This document shows positions 1 to 34,805 of a stretch of 64,000 nt of DNA, piece by piece. The position numbers and the translations under genes were made by a program. The notes beneath the pieces were generated by a model. It had not been told where the DNA came from, made no database searches, and saw nothing but the letters and a program-made list of their open reading frames with translations. Positions within the stretch are counted from its first letter, which is position 1; each line of letters starts with the position of its first letter. Origin of the DNA: Symsagittifera roscoffensis (taxonomy: Eukaryota > Xenacoelomorpha > Acoela > Convolutidae). The DNA is taken from assembly GCF_963678635.1 (NCBI RefSeq), contig NC_087064.1, positions 76,791,718 to 76,855,717 on the forward strand, given 5' to 3'.

Positions 1-78
1 CGAGGCTCTGCATTAACGGTTCAGAAACTAGCAGAGAAATTAAGCAAAAAGCGGAACGAATCCGACACATAAAACTTT
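1..78 (+). CDS. possible ADPGK exon with an apparent one-base frameshift
   Basis: Frame 1 from position 1 reads RGSALTVQKLAEKL, which resembles the GGNAALIGQKFA region expected just before the CGP motif. The frame then meets a stop at 70-72. If one A of the AAAAAG run (about 47-52) is extra, the frame stays open to a GTAAGC donor at 79 and ends with two bases. That is exactly the phase needed by the exon starting at 1201. Either this is a homopolymer sequencing error, a real frameshift in a decaying gene, or a chance resemblance. Confidence 0.35.
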
Positions 79-2832
79 GTAAGCACCAAAATAAGTTTTG
101 CAGTTCTAAGGAGTGAAATGCTCTGCCTCAGAGGGTGCAAATAATTTAAAATATTATACAACAATTCCATCAGTGCTGTAATCGAGGAGGTTAGATTTCA
201 ATTGACAATTCTCTGGATGCTTTAAAATCGATTTGATTTATTCATAAAATTTTGTCGATGTATTTATATAGCGTTGGTATGGCCCTATCCAAGCTGTGCA
301 CGGACCGTCGCATGATGGAAGGGACCATTTTACCTGCCATTTGTCTGTCTACAAACCGAAAAAACTGTATCAAAAACCCAGTCTTGTCGACGATCGTACT
401 CTCCTGGTAGAGATGTTTCTTGAGATGCTCTGACACCGAGCAGCGAAAAGACGGTCTGTTTAAAGGACTTTGCTGGCTCCACAGCCAGAACAATCAACTT
501 GATTGATCACTTCAACATTGAACATCCGTGGTGCTCAGCAGTAGAAATGATAATCAATTACGTTAATTTTGAGTTCTGAAATAAACAAGAACATTCTCGA
601 TCTTCCGTAGTTGTTTACAAAACCTGTTATGCACAATCCTCGAGTTCTAGCTTTTGATGCAAGTTGTTATGATCAAGAGTAGCAAAAGTTTTTCTTAGAC
701 CGACAACGAATTTGAATCCTAAATTTTCGGTTGAACCGAAGAGACTGTTTTCGGTTCAATTAAGAGCATCTATTGTAGCACATTTTGGTCAGAACCCAAA
801 TTGTTTGGAGTAAAAAAAATCAACTTTTTGAAAGTAATTATATAGTCGAAAATGCATAGTTTTTCTAAGTTTTTAGTACAGATAGCCAAAAGGGAGATGG
901 TGCGGTAGTTATTAAGATATAATTTACTGTCTCCTATCTAAAATGAAAACTTTCAGGTTATTAGAAAAAGAACCCGACATGAAAGATATGTTGACTTAAT
1001 AACTTAGATAGGATGAAATTATATATGCAGTACTTTGCAGGAAGAGACTACTAATTTCATCAATACCTGTTGAAATTTTTGGCTTAAGTTTGTTAATCAC
1101 AGAATGAGTTTCAATGAAATTGCATTTGGAAAAGTACATTGATTGAAAAATGTTATCAAAATTCGACGCAGGTGCTACTTTCGGAATTTGATCTTTTCAG
1201 TTGTGGTCCCACCGAGATCAAAAATTTGTTAAATGTGTTAGCAATAACTAATGGCTCGTTCACAATTGTATCTTTTACGCATATACTTGAACACTTTCAC
1301 CTTTTACACTTTTACCTGCGATTTCAGTGTGTAACTTAAAAACTTATCTCGAGCCTTCAATACAATTTTCAAAACGACGGTAATGTAATTTTCTTTCGCT
1401 TGTCGTATTGTTTTGTGACCTTTATTTCTTTTCCTTGACATACTTGGCTTTTTTACGGTCATTCTTTTTTTCTAATTTCCCCAATTTGTAAAGTCGATTT
1501 CTTCCTTTGCATTTTTTTCCTTTGAGTACCAGTCCGCATTAGATTTTTGTGAGAGTTTCAGTTCCTGAGTGGGTGCAATTCATCAAGTCATTCCAGGCAA
1601 CGTTGGAACTCACTTTAGGAAAGATTGACATCTACTATGTCCGTCCAACCAGTCAACTTAATATAAAAGACCAACTTGCTCGAAATTAGACTGAAACTTA
1701 AAAAAATCGAATCACGGCTGTAAGCGATTGTATATAATGTATCACTCGACTCATTCCGATGATGGTTTGTACTGTAAAACAAAATAAGAAGGAACTGAAA
1801 CACACCCGAAGACAAAGTTCTTCCACATTTTCATGGTCTGAGCAGAAATATATGTATGGAAGATTTTTTTAAATAATTTGCATACCCAAGTCATTCTGAT
1901 AATTCTGTTTTTCTGGCACTATATTTTTCCAGATATTGAATCAAATTGAAAAACTGTTTAGAGTCCTAATCTTCTCGAATACGTCTGTGCCTAATGTGTT
2001 ATGCTGGGAAGATTTCTTCACTTCGGCGAAAACATCTACTTACGACCTCGTTGTTATCGGAGGCCTCCATTCATTGCAATATCTACCGGAGAAAGAGTAC
2101 GTTAGATATTTGAGCATTCTAGCTGACTATCTTAAATCACTAGATGCATCAAGGCCCGTTCATCTGGAGCTGGGAAATGTAGACTCAGTGGATTTCTTGC
2201 AACATATGGCCGATGTGGTCTTCCCTCTAGTACATTCCATTGGAATTGGAGAGAACTCAGTTTTAGTTCTGAATAAAGCCGTAGTAGAAAATGATTCGAA
2301 CGTGAAGCTGGACGCGGGAATAGCTATAGCCGGAGGTGTGGCAATTATAAACGACATACTGCACGGGGTAATTTCGAAGGTCACAGAAGGCGCTCCACAA
2401 TCAAGACTAAGTCGCATGTTTTTCCACAGCTCCTCATTTCTGGTAACAGCTGTGAAAGAATCACATTGGTCGAATAACGAAGCGGCATTAGCTAGTGCTT
2501 CACTCGCAGTTAGCAAGTCTGCATGTAATGTTAAGAGCAGCCTGGACTTGGTTGACAAAAGGTTAGCTATGCCCGTCTACTTCACCTTGTCGAAGGCCGA
2601 TTCCTCTTTCGTAGCTGGACTCAACATGAACAAGCCGGTCGTAACTTGGTCATACAAAGACACTAGTTTCTACATAGCGCCTGTTATTATTTGCGATGAC
2701 CCCGACAGGACCAAAGACCACGGACTTACAGCTTCAGCCGTGGCGTTGGTCCGCTCAAAGTTCTACGTAACCGAGGGAAAAAGGGGATATGTTTCCCAAA
2801 ACGAGGCAGAAGATTCTGACTCAGATCTCTAA
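1..2832 (+). CDS. ADPGK: ADP-dependent glucokinase-like gene, 3' part (5' exons off window)
   Basis: ADPGK phosphorylates glucose using ADP instead of ATP and belongs to the ribokinase-like fold; in animals it is an ER-associated enzyme. The recognisable part covers roughly the C-terminal two thirds of the family: a CGP motif exon (1201-1330) and one long final exon (1933-2832) with the VHLEL segment, the SRxxFH block, the WxNxxAAxAxxA block and the NKPVV..W segment in family order. The join 1330/1933 keeps phase 0, and the residue spacing across it matches the human protein as I remember it. A further exon may lie at 1-78. The N-terminus is left of the window. Oddity: where the family has GLGD, with the catalytic Asp, this protein reads HGLTAS (2719-2736), so activity is doubtful. 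It could be a catalytically dead paralogue or a decaying copy, although the last exon is fully open. Confidence 0.85.
79..1200 (+). other. putative ADPGK intron
   Basis: AT-rich sequence between the tentative exon at 1-78 and the CGP exon. It ends in a pyrimidine-rich acceptor (ATCTTTTCAG at 1191-1200). I see no further exon, RNA gene or recognisable repeat in it. Confidence 0.4.
1201..1330 (+). CDS. ADPGK: ADPGK internal exon (CGP motif)
   Basis: The exon opens after CTTTTCAG with one base completing a split codon, then reads CGPTEIKNLL. This matches the family's LLCGPxGPKLHELL segment. It continues to a HFHLL segment equivalent to EFHLILEY and ends at a GTAACT donor (1331) in phase 0. Spacing from CGP to the FHL block, and from there to the LIFS block of the next exon, agrees with the human protein to within about three residues. 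The sequence in between is divergent, so identification rests on motif order and spacing. Confidence 0.6.
1331..1932 (+). other. ADPGK intron
   Basis: A 602-bp AT-rich intron running from GTAACT to TTTTTCCAG. No feature is seen inside. Confidence 0.5.
1933..2832 (+). CDS. ADPGK: ADPGK terminal exon
   Basis: A 299-codon open exon follows the acceptor TTTTTCCAG and ends in TAA at 2830-2832. Blocks shared with ADPGK, in order: YDLVVIGGLH, VHLEL (about 2158-2172; the Glu is a metal/active-site residue in the family), FPLVHSIGIGEN (family FPAVTSLGLNEQ), QSRLSRMFFH, HWSNNEAALASASLAV, LNMNKPVVTWSY and YIAPVIICDDPDRT. The family then has GLGDAIS; here it is HGLTAS, which replaces the catalytic Asp region. 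The protein ends in an acidic tail (EAEDSDSDL). Length is close to that expected for the human C-terminal portion. Confidence 0.88.
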   Translation: MLNQIEKLFRVLIFSNTSVPNVLCWEDFFTSAKTSTYDLVVIGGLHSLQYLPEKEYVRYLSILADYLKSLDASRPVHLELGNVDSVDFLQHMADVVFPLVHSIGIGENSVLVLNKAVVENDSNVKLDAGIAIAGGVAIINDILHGVISKVTEGAPQSRLSRMFFHSSSFLVTAVKESHWSNNEAALASASLAVSKSACNVKSSLDLVDKRLAMPVYFTLSKADSSFVAGLNMNKPVVTWSYKDTSFYIAPVIICDDPDRTKDHGLTASAVALVRSKFYVTEGKRGYVSQNEAEDSDSDL

Positions 2833-3605
2833 TTCGGATCAATACACGTGTAATTTTGTACTATTTAGTGTAATTTTGTACTATTCTGAGGAATATGTTT
2901 TCTGTACAGTTTTCATTCTATAAAAAAAAATCAGTGTGTATCAGTTTTTTCCCAATAACTGAGGTAGTCAGAAAAAATATAATGCGATCCGTCAAGGTTG
3001 CGATGATGCTATACTAATGGGAGTTACCCAATGGTCAAAACAAATAGAAAGTCAAAGAAATTGCAAAAAAAGGATTTGGTATATATTTCTAAGTTTGTCC
3101 AGATTTTAATCCGATATCAGCTTCCAATTTTCAACATATATACCATCTCTAAGAGAAAAAAATTTACAAAAGTGTTCTAAGAGTGGTTTGCTTGGTTTCA
3201 TGCGTTTTGTGGTGTTGGCGAAAAGGTTCTCTTTTGAATGTTTCTATTTCTTCCACATGCGTAATTTAAAGCTATGCGATAACCTACAAGTGACTTGTGG
3301 ACGGATGTCTGCACATTTGTCAGACTATTTGACTCGCTAGACCTCAATAATGCTGTTGGGTTTTGACTGTCTCCTTTCAATGATACAAGCACGGCTAGGC
3401 ATTTGCCATTGAAATTATAGCTAGATTTAAAACTTACACTGTTTCTCCGATTTTTTCTCTGATTAGTTTTTTGTTTCCAACACAACGCATAAGATTTATG
3501 AGCTTTTTCTGTTAAAGTTGCATACAATTTCATTTTTTTTCTTAACGCCAAGATATGATTCAAAGTACGTGAGCGTATTGTTAATAACAGGTAATAATTG
3601 AGAAA
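2833..3605. other. ADPGK 3' flank
   Basis: This should contain the 3' UTR. No canonical AATAAA is evident close to the stop. A 20-bp direct duplication of GTGTAATTTTGTACTATT occurs at about 2849-2886. The rest is AT-rich with no supported gene; a 146-codon minus ORF spans part of it and is listed among the rejected items. Confidence 0.5.
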
Positions 3606-4075
3606 TGTTGTTAAGAGTAATGAACGTTGTGAGCACACTTAAATAGGTCTTGCTGCTTTTTTTTTGTTTTTTTTTGTTCTCGCTCAGTTTCGATTTTTCG
3701 CGGTTTGACTTGTGATTTCTTTTCAAGTTCGGTGCATTTCAATTGTTAAAAGGAAGGCAAACTCCACTATCGATTATCAAAATTGTAAAGGTCAAAAAGG
3801 GTGATCGACTTCTAATTTCGAAAATGGAAATTAATTATCAGTTTTCCCCGCGAAAAAAAAATGTTTTACCTATTGATACCGTTTTCTCAAATTGGGTTAT
3901 CTTTAACAAAAAAGTATCCATCATAAATTGTTCTACAAATTTAAAGAGCTTTAAGGCCTTTTTTCTTCGAAGTTCAAACCATGAGGGTTTTTAAAAAAAC
4001 ATGTCAGTCACTTTTTTTTCAGTTTCCTTGCGTTTATAAGTATTTCCAATAGTCAGTTGGCTATGTTTAAGCTTA
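3606..4075 (+). repeat. dispersed repeat family B, copy 1
   Basis: It starts near AATGAACGTTGTGAGC and has a T-rich stretch. It then has GAAAATGGAAATTAATTATC, CAAATTGGGTTA and CAAAGAGCTTTAAGGCC-type blocks and ends with CTTGCGT..CAGTTGGCTATGTT. The same block order recurs near 5005, 18215, 27638, 30478, 32597 and 36356, always in this orientation. No coding capacity is seen. Confidence 0.7.
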
Positions 4076-4089
4076 GGTACTTACATTTG

Positions 4090-4669
4090 CGAAAAGAGTG
4101 TATTAACGCGAACCTTTTTTTCCACTTAAGTCGCCTATATTGCGTGCTTTTTGATAGCATGTGCTTTGACATTCGAATAGTAATAAGTTAACGCAGTTGA
4201 TGCATTTTGAATTCATCAAGTGAATCGAAAAAAGTGATATGTTTCAAACAACATAACAACAATGAAAAATCGTTTTAATAAATTTTCTAACCCAATATTT
4301 TTTGAAATGCTTAATTTATACATAATGTGGCTTTGCGATTTGTTTCATGCAAAGTTACTGTGTATGCCTTTAGTTTGTTATATTCCAAATTTTTACATGC
4401 AAAATTGAGTCTATTTGTATTTGGTGCCACTTTTGCTGAATAGCATTGGCAAGGTATTAGCACATGTAGCTGCTTTATTTGTGACTAGTTTTTGTAGGTT
4501 GTTAAGCTTGCGTGGCTGAGTGGCAGTAGGTCGCAGATCCAAATCCTACACGTAGCAGAGTTTTTACTAATTCGAAGCTTTTTTCTACTTTTTCTTGTTT
4601 CACTTGATAGAGCTGCTTTTTGGTCGTTGTTCTCGCAAGTGTTTGCGAAGCACAGCTTCTCCTCTGTGT
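4090..4669 (+). repeat. modular leader/tail repeat (tRNA-headed), copy 1
   Basis: The leader (4090-4134) contains GTGTATTAACGCGAACC followed by pyrimidines and ACTTAAGTCGC. The middle holds a GCATGTGCTTTGACATTC block and a tRNA-like stretch (about 4508-4555) with an A-box-like GTGGCTGAGTGG. The end is a hairpin-like GCGAAG..CTTCTC followed by CTCTGTGT (4645-4669). Leader and tail are shared with many other copies in the window. The element is non-coding. Confidence 0.65.
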
Positions 4670-5004
4670 TTGAACGTCGAATGACCCCATAGATGAGTAT
4701 CACACTGGTAGCCGATACTAATATTATTCCAACAGAGGATTATTTAGTTTCAGAAGTTGTCCCATCATCTGCCCAGACACAATGGTGGCCAACTTCTATT
4801 GTTTTCATTCAACAAGGTGAAACTGTTTATTTAATCGCAGAAATTTGGCTAATTCTTTTTGTTCCGCGAGAACGTTTTTTTCGCAGGGTTGATCTCCCAG
4901 CTGAACTCAGCAGCTCTCTACAGCTGAATAGACGTGATCACCAAAAAAGGCCTCATTTGAGCATGTTTGCAATTCGAATAGCCCTTAAATTCGAGTTTTT
5001 TTAG
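4670..5004. other. intergenic spacer
   Basis: Ordinary AT-rich sequence between two repeats. A 103-codon open stretch on + is not recognised and is not supported as a gene. Confidence 0.4.
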
Positions 5005-5430
5005 AATCAATAAACGTTGTGAACACTCTTATATAGGTCGTGGTATTTTTTGTTTGTTTTTTTGGGAAAGTTTTAAAATGCTCTAATCTTTACAGAAGAG
5101 TATTTATACATTTTAATCCACCTATGGATTCTTTTGGTTATACAAGTATACATGAACCTTTAAATTCAAATCAAACTAAATAAAAAACGCGGTCGTCGAA
5201 AGCTGATTTTTATTTTAAGATTTGCCAGCGGAATGTGAAGCCTACCCATTGATCCAGTTTTCTTTGATTAGATTTGTTTGATTTAAAAAGTGTCAATCAG
5301 AAACTGTTTTTGAAATTCGAAGAGCTTGAAGGGCCTTTATTTTTTTACTTGAAATTCGAAAGTTGATATATATATTTTTAATTCCTTGCGTCCATTGACT
5401 TTTTTCCAACTATATTTTTTCTAGGTTTCA
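5005..5430 (+). repeat. dispersed repeat family B, copy 2
   Basis: It begins AATAAACGTTGTGAACACTC with CTTATATAGGTCGTGG and keeps the CAAAGAGCTT-like block. It ends CTTGCGTCCATTGACTTTT, more diverged than the 3.6-kb copy. Confidence 0.6.
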
Positions 5431-5629
5431 TGCTGATTATAAGTTTTGGAAAACATTTTGGCTTATATTTCGTTGTCTTAGTTGCCTCATTTTTTGTCAT
5501 TTATTGAGCGAAATGATTTTCTTATGCCTAAGAGGGAATGGGATTTGAATTTTTTAAATGATTAATATTTCCAAAGCTTTGTTGTTTATTTTTTGATTCA
5601 AATGGTTACCTTCTACATGATCACAGTAG

Positions 5630-6666
5630 CCAAGTGTAGTGTATTATTACGAAGAATTTTTTTACAACCAAAATCGCAAGTAGTAGTGCTCATTTGGTGG
5701 CACTTTTGGTATATTTCAACTTAGTCATTTTTAAGCCTTTTTCAGCATTTTTTGACATTTTGGTTAATTTTTAAAACTTTCAAAAAATCCCTCCCAAATC
5801 GGAGATTAAAGGTTTAACCAAAAAAAAACAGTTATGTAAATATTCCCTGATCAAGCGGTTATGCCCTGTGTTTTGAAGATAAACGGCCTTAGAAAATTTT
5901 TTTGAAGTTTTTACCATTTTGTTTTCAGAATTTTCATCACTTTTCTCGAAAACTTTTTGCTAAATCTGGTATTAAGTGTTCATTCTAGAAATTAGGGAGT
6001 GGAAAATGTCCCTGCATAATAGGATATATTCCCATGCTAAAGTAGAAAAAAGTTTATGGACTTAGAAAAAGTCAAATTTTTGATTTGTGAGCGTTCTTTT
6101 AATCTTTTTTCCTTTTTCAAAATTATCCAGCCAAATCTAAGATAAAGAATTCAATTGATAGAGCGAGTAGTAGTTTTCTCCTTCAAATAAGCAGCTAATC
6201 TCTTACTTAAGTAAAGAAACTACAAGGGTTTTGCGTAAAGTCTATATTTTTTGAACTTTTGAAAATTATGCTTTCACGTATCACTACAATATATGATTGA
6301 AAATATTAAAACAAGTACATCCAGCCTTAGCTGGTCCGTAAGTGTACTTCCAAGAGACCGCGGCGCAGATGCGAGGACGTGAGTGACACTCCTAATTATC
6401 AGGCCGGAGATTCAAATCGGGAACCTTGAAATAATTTTTTTTGCTCGAATTTTTGCTGCTCTATCGGTGGCTAGTGTTAGTAAAATTTCCAGCTGTCGTG
6501 GAGCAGACGTGAGAACACGCTACTCCTAGTCTCATAAATTATGTTCAAAATTTTTTCTGAAGGTTCGTTTTAAATTTTTTCTTTATTTCACTTTGTTTTG
6601 TGCCTGTTTGAGTTTTTTTTGCATTTTCCTCGCTTGTGTCAGCGAAGAGCAGCATCGCCTCTGTGT
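5630..6666 (+). repeat. modular leader/tail repeat with degenerate internal tandem units, copy 2
   Basis: The leader at 5630-5700 contains AGTGTATTATTACGAA, a T-rich run, ATCGCAAGTAG and CATTTGGTGG. The middle (about 5750-6250) is degenerate repeats of the kind seen at 7.9 kb and 56.4 kb (AAGCGGTTATGCCC at 5853). Two tRNA-like stretches follow near 6355-6425 and 6490-6530. The tail GCGAAGAGCAGCATCGC plus CTCTGTGT ends at 6666. Confidence 0.55.
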
Positions 6667-7239
6667 AAAACACTGCATTATGAAATTCTATGTGTTTTTT
6701 CACTTGTTTAGTGAGTCTGGACTTTTTTCACTTTCTCAAAAGATTTGGTTTCTTTTTAAATTACCCCATCTTCTGCAGCCTTCCAAAAAGCCTGTCTCGA
6801 AAACTACCCTCTTAAATCTGCGATTTGGGCTCAACGAATAGAACAGTTTGTGGAAAGCTTGCGTCCTAAAAAGTTTCCACAAAAAGTGATTACCCTCAGA
6901 AAATTCAAATTTCTGTTTTTTACCCCTTTTTTTTCAAACGCTTGGACTTTTCTGGAAAACTACGTTCCAAAATCCGGAAATTTTGTTTATCGAAAGCATT
7001 GGTTAAGTTAAGCTCCACTGCATTATCGGCTGTGCTCATTTTCTCCCCATTATTTGCAAAAAGAGCACTCCTAGATTTAATGTGATCAATTGAGAAAACG
7101 AGTTGCGTCTTCGTAAGTGCCATAATTGTGATAGTTTGCCAGTTTTTGCGATTAGCAAGCCTTATCAAACCGAAAAAAAAAGACTCTTTTTGGGTCAAAA
7201 GCTAGAACATTATCATTTGTGTCTTGGCTCATAATGAAT
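6667..7239. other. intergenic, repeat-derived
   Basis: AT-rich sequence that includes weak matches to the approximately 165-bp unit (for example around 6780-6900). No gene seen. Confidence 0.35.
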
Positions 7240-7899
7240 TCAAACTTTTTTGTCCGGCACTCAACCTGGAGGTGGAGAATACGCATGGGACGCAAAGATC
7301 ATGGGTTCGAATCTGATCAGGAACTTTGTTTTCAAACTGAAAATGTGCCTTCCCAATCTGACCGAGAACTTTTTTTAGATTGGAAATATTCCTTTCCTTG
7401 CCAAATCGTAGAATTGATTTTTTGCACACAGTTTTCTTTAATGTTGCTTTCAGTGTTTTGAATTACTCCTGCAATTTTAAACTTTACTAGCCTTGACTTT
7501 GTATTTTTTGCTGTTTTTGTATTTTTGCTTAAAAGTTTTTTCAGCTCATATTTTATCGGCTTAGTGACCTAATTTGATTCATTTCAAAGAAAGCACAAGT
7601 GCACACACTGCTAAAATTCTTAGAATATAATTTATAGTTCAAAGTTTTTCTTGATAACAATTATTTTTTCGGTTTAAGTTTCGTCCGCTCAACTGCCGCT
7701 TGTTGATCAGTTTTCGAGTTTTCTTTAATTGCCATCGATTGTGTTTCTGGACGTGTTTTCTGCAAATAGAGCTTGATTCCAGACTGTAATTTGAATTTCT
7801 TCAAGTTGTGGTTTTTCGAAGTGTACCTTTTGGACTTAGTGACTTTTTTTTCCTGTGTTCTAGCTTGCTCTGCTATTTTTATGTTTTCGTAAAACTATA

Positions 7900-8470
7900 C
7901 CCTCCCCAATCTGAAATTTTGAGATAAATTAAACAAACCGGATATACAGGTCACGTGCTTAAGCGGCTATGCCCAAATTTCAACACAAAAAGTTATGCTC
8001 TTAGGAAAAGTGAGATTTTTCATTTTCTGACTGTTTTTGGAAGCTTTGTCTGGAAAACTGACCTCCCTTATCTCTGATTTTAAATTCAATCGAAAGATTG
8101 AGCTGTGAGAAACTCCCGTGCTCAAGCGGCTACACCCGAATCTTCTTAATGCAAAAGTTAATGACCCTCGTAAAATTCAATCTTTTTTATTTTCTAACCT
8201 TTTTTTGAAATTTGACTTCTGACCGAAAACTACACTCTCAAATCTGAGATTTTGGGTCCATTCAAAAGAATGGGCTGCGGAAAGTTCTCCTCTATAAGCG
8301 GCTACGTCTAATTTTGTCACAAAAATTTCTGGACTTCAGAAAAGTCAATGTCTTGTTACCTTGTTCGCTGTATGCAACTTTTTGACGTTTCTCGAAAACA
8401 GCCCAGCCGAATCTGATATCAAGATTTTGATCAAGGCTTGAGGTTTGGGGAAGCCTCCGTACGTTTTGCT
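7900..8470 (+). repeat. degenerate tandem repeat, about 165-bp unit
   Basis: Units each contain an AAACT..C(T)CCCAAATCTGAGAT block. About 60 bp later comes AAGCGGCTAYRCCC (7961, 8124, 8296), then a CAAAAAGTTATG..TTAGGAAAAGT block. Spacings between the AAGCGGC motifs are 163 and 172 bp. Related units occur at 5853 and at 56392, 56552 and 56765. Confidence 0.65.
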
Positions 8471-9734
8471 TCTGAACGGAGTCCTCCTAAAACTTGTTTT
8501 AACTGTTGTTCCCGAAATTTGTTGTGGTACAACCTCATGCCTAGATTAAACCTTTGATATGCCTCGATAAAACCTTAAGACGAAAAACGTTCTTCCAATT
8601 TTTCGCGAAAATTCCAGTTTCTCAAGTTTTTTTTACAATTATTTTATTGGAGAAACTACTAATATTTTGAGTGAAGAACGATTTTCGAATTCTTGGTTGT
8701 ACCCATTTCATCCTTCATCAGTACTACAAATTTGGAAAAAATCAATCTGGTACCTCAAACTTTAAATGGGCTCCTTGTAGTATAATTGAAAATTGATCTG
8801 TAGTGTGTAAATTTACTAACTCTGATTTTGAATTTTTGCGTTTATTCGGGTTCGGTTCGGTTATATCGGGTTAATCAAATTATGTTTCGTAATTTTACGG
8901 GCAAAATTTTGAAAAGATTGCCTGTTTCAGGAGGAATAGATAGTTTAGCTTTCTACTAGCAAAAGTTGTCAAACCAGAATATAGACTTTTTCCGGATTAA
9001 CAACTAATTTCACAGAATTGCTTGAATCGTTGTACCTTTGCTTCTCATGAAATCAAAATTCACATGAAATCGTTAATTCACGCATGCGGCGAACAGCTAA
9101 TGCACCTGCGTATAAAGACTAAATTCAATGGTTCTAACCCAGCCAGGTCTTGTTTTTTAAGCGGAAATTTGTCTTCGCGTCAAAAAATCTTTGTCGGACT
9201 TCTGTTTTTCTGATTTTTTGTCAGCTAAGTTGCCGCAACACCAAATCAAATAAAAAGCATTTTTTATTTAAAATAAAAAACTTTTCGGCGTATTCCGGTT
9301 TTGGTCAACTGATTGAGTTCAAGAATTTTTGCCTATTTTTTTCTTTTTTTTTTGAGACGACAAATCCCAGAAGTTCGATTCCAGTCGGGACCTGTTTTTT
9401 TATGAAACTGAAAATTTTCGATTTTTTTAGATTTTGATGTCTGCTAATTTTTGTCGGCTTTGGTCTCAAAGAAAGGTTCGGTTTCTTTTCAGCATTTTGG
9501 AAGCTCTTTTTATAGTTTTTAATTGTTCAGGTAATTTTCAACCAGGATGTTTATGGTTCTGTTTTGCAATTTTTACTACAACAAAAGAATTTTTTTGAAG
9601 GTTTTTTCTTCAATTTTTGATTTTTGTCTTTTCATTGGAGTGTTTCTCGGAAAACAGGGACTAGCCATGACTCTGTATCCGACCCGACTGTCCATGATAT
9701 CTGTGTCCGAATTTTCATTTATTGTGATTGTGTC

Positions 9735-10186
9735 GGACCAGTGATGACCACCTACTACTACTGTGAAACTTGGACACTCAAATTAGAACCCAAACGCATG
9801 TTACTTCCAATGGAATTGCGCATAACCAGGCTGACGTGTGGAGTAAACCTATTAGATCGCATTTCATCGGACTCGATTATGAGCCGACTTGATATTCAGA
9901 AAACCGTTATTGATGGTGTTGAAAACGCTAAACTGCGATGGCTCGGGCACGTCGTGCGTAGAGAAGACGGTCATCCAATCCAAGAAGCGTATTCTCTTGA
10001 GGTTCCGGGACAAAGAGCCAAAGGAAGGCCAAGAAAGACCTGGTGAGAGGATGTGAAGGAGGAATTGAGAAGATGAAGACTGACTGAAGCCGATTCACAC
10101 GACCGAAAACTCTTGCGCTCGAAGATTTAGGAGCGCCCCGCCGACCCCGTTCGAACGGCATAGGGCGGCAATGATGATGATGATGG
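9735..10186 (+). mobile_element. 5'-truncated non-LTR retrotransposon, C-terminal tail of RT protein
   Basis: The + frame reads CETWTLKLEPKRMLLPMELR, then RLTCGVNLLDRI, LRWLGHVVRREDGHP and GQRAKGRPRKTW. This is the order of the conserved region after the RT domain in endonuclease/RT LINEs (YGxExW..MRMLRW..G..R..I..RLRWxGHVxR..GRGRPxxxW). A stop interrupts the frame after RPRKTW, and a diverged continuation ends in an (ATG)n run near 10170-10184, like the 3' tail of such elements. This is a dead fragment. Confidence 0.8.
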
Positions 10187-10260
10187 TTTGTCTTCATTCG
10201 TAATCATCGTTTTCCATTTTTGTATCGCAACTGGCGCGAAGCTCGGTTTCGCATCTGTGT

Positions 10261-10816
10261 AAATTTTTTGATGTGAAAAATTTTATCGATTGACTACAGT
10301 TTCGTTTTTGGCTTAATTGGGTCGACCCAAGTTTTTCACCTTATTTGCCGCTCGGTCTTTGATTCTCAATGCTTGCTAAGGCTCTTTATGAGCCTCATCC
10401 GAGACAGAGGTTTTTCTAAGAAAAATTATTGTAGATATAGTTTTTTCGACTTTGAAGTAATTTTTTCAGCTTAATTTTTCAAAAAAAAATTACTTCTTGC
10501 TACGCTTTGCCTCTGTGCATAAACGTAATTTTAAGAAACATGATTTTTAGAAACATACTTTGACATCCCTTGTTTCTAAACAATTGCTTCTACCGAGTTT
10601 AAAAGCCTCGTTTTAAAATTGTATTTGTACGTAGCTTCCCATTCATTGAAAAAGGTTTACTGTATTCATGTGAAATGATTTGAACAATTGTTCTCATGAA
10701 CTCAGAATTCATTTCAGATGGTGCAATGGTTCTCTTAGCAAACTATGTAGCAGTTTAAGAGCAGAAGAACTACATGTGAAGCGAAGCGAAGTAAAGTGCA
10801 AATAAAGTAGACTGCA
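10261..10816 (+). other. PAK 5' flank / likely 5' UTR
   Basis: AT-rich upstream sequence with a tail-like CTTTGCCTCTGTGCA at about 10505-10519. A purine-rich stretch with direct GCGAA repeats (about 10780-10800) lies just before the ATG. No TATA box or other promoter element is defensible. Confidence 0.35.

Positions 10817-34805
<23,989 letters not shown>

Larger units (their letters stand above)
7240..10260 (+). repeat. large composite repeat: tRNA-like head, tandem units, hairpin tail
   Basis: The tRNA-like head (about 7265-7325) carries GGGTTCGAATCTGATC as B-box. A T-rich body follows (CTAGCCTTGACTTTGTATTT at about 7480), then tandem units (7900-8470) and a further T-rich body. The tail GCGCGAAGCTCGGTTTCGC plus CTGTGT ends at 10260. 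The same head/body/tandem/tail order occurs at 54850-57120. A LINE 3' fragment (9735-10186) appears inserted in this copy. Boundaries are approximate. Confidence 0.5.

Noticed and set aside
3198-3638. 146-codon minus-strand ORF
   Set aside because: No recognisable domain, Ser/Asn/Lys-rich, and its start overlaps a family B repeat. In DNA this AT-rich, with this many frames, such a length is not decisive.
9928-10197. 89-codon minus ORF with a His-rich start
   Set aside because: It is the antisense shadow of the LINE tail; the His run is the (ATG)n tract read backwards.
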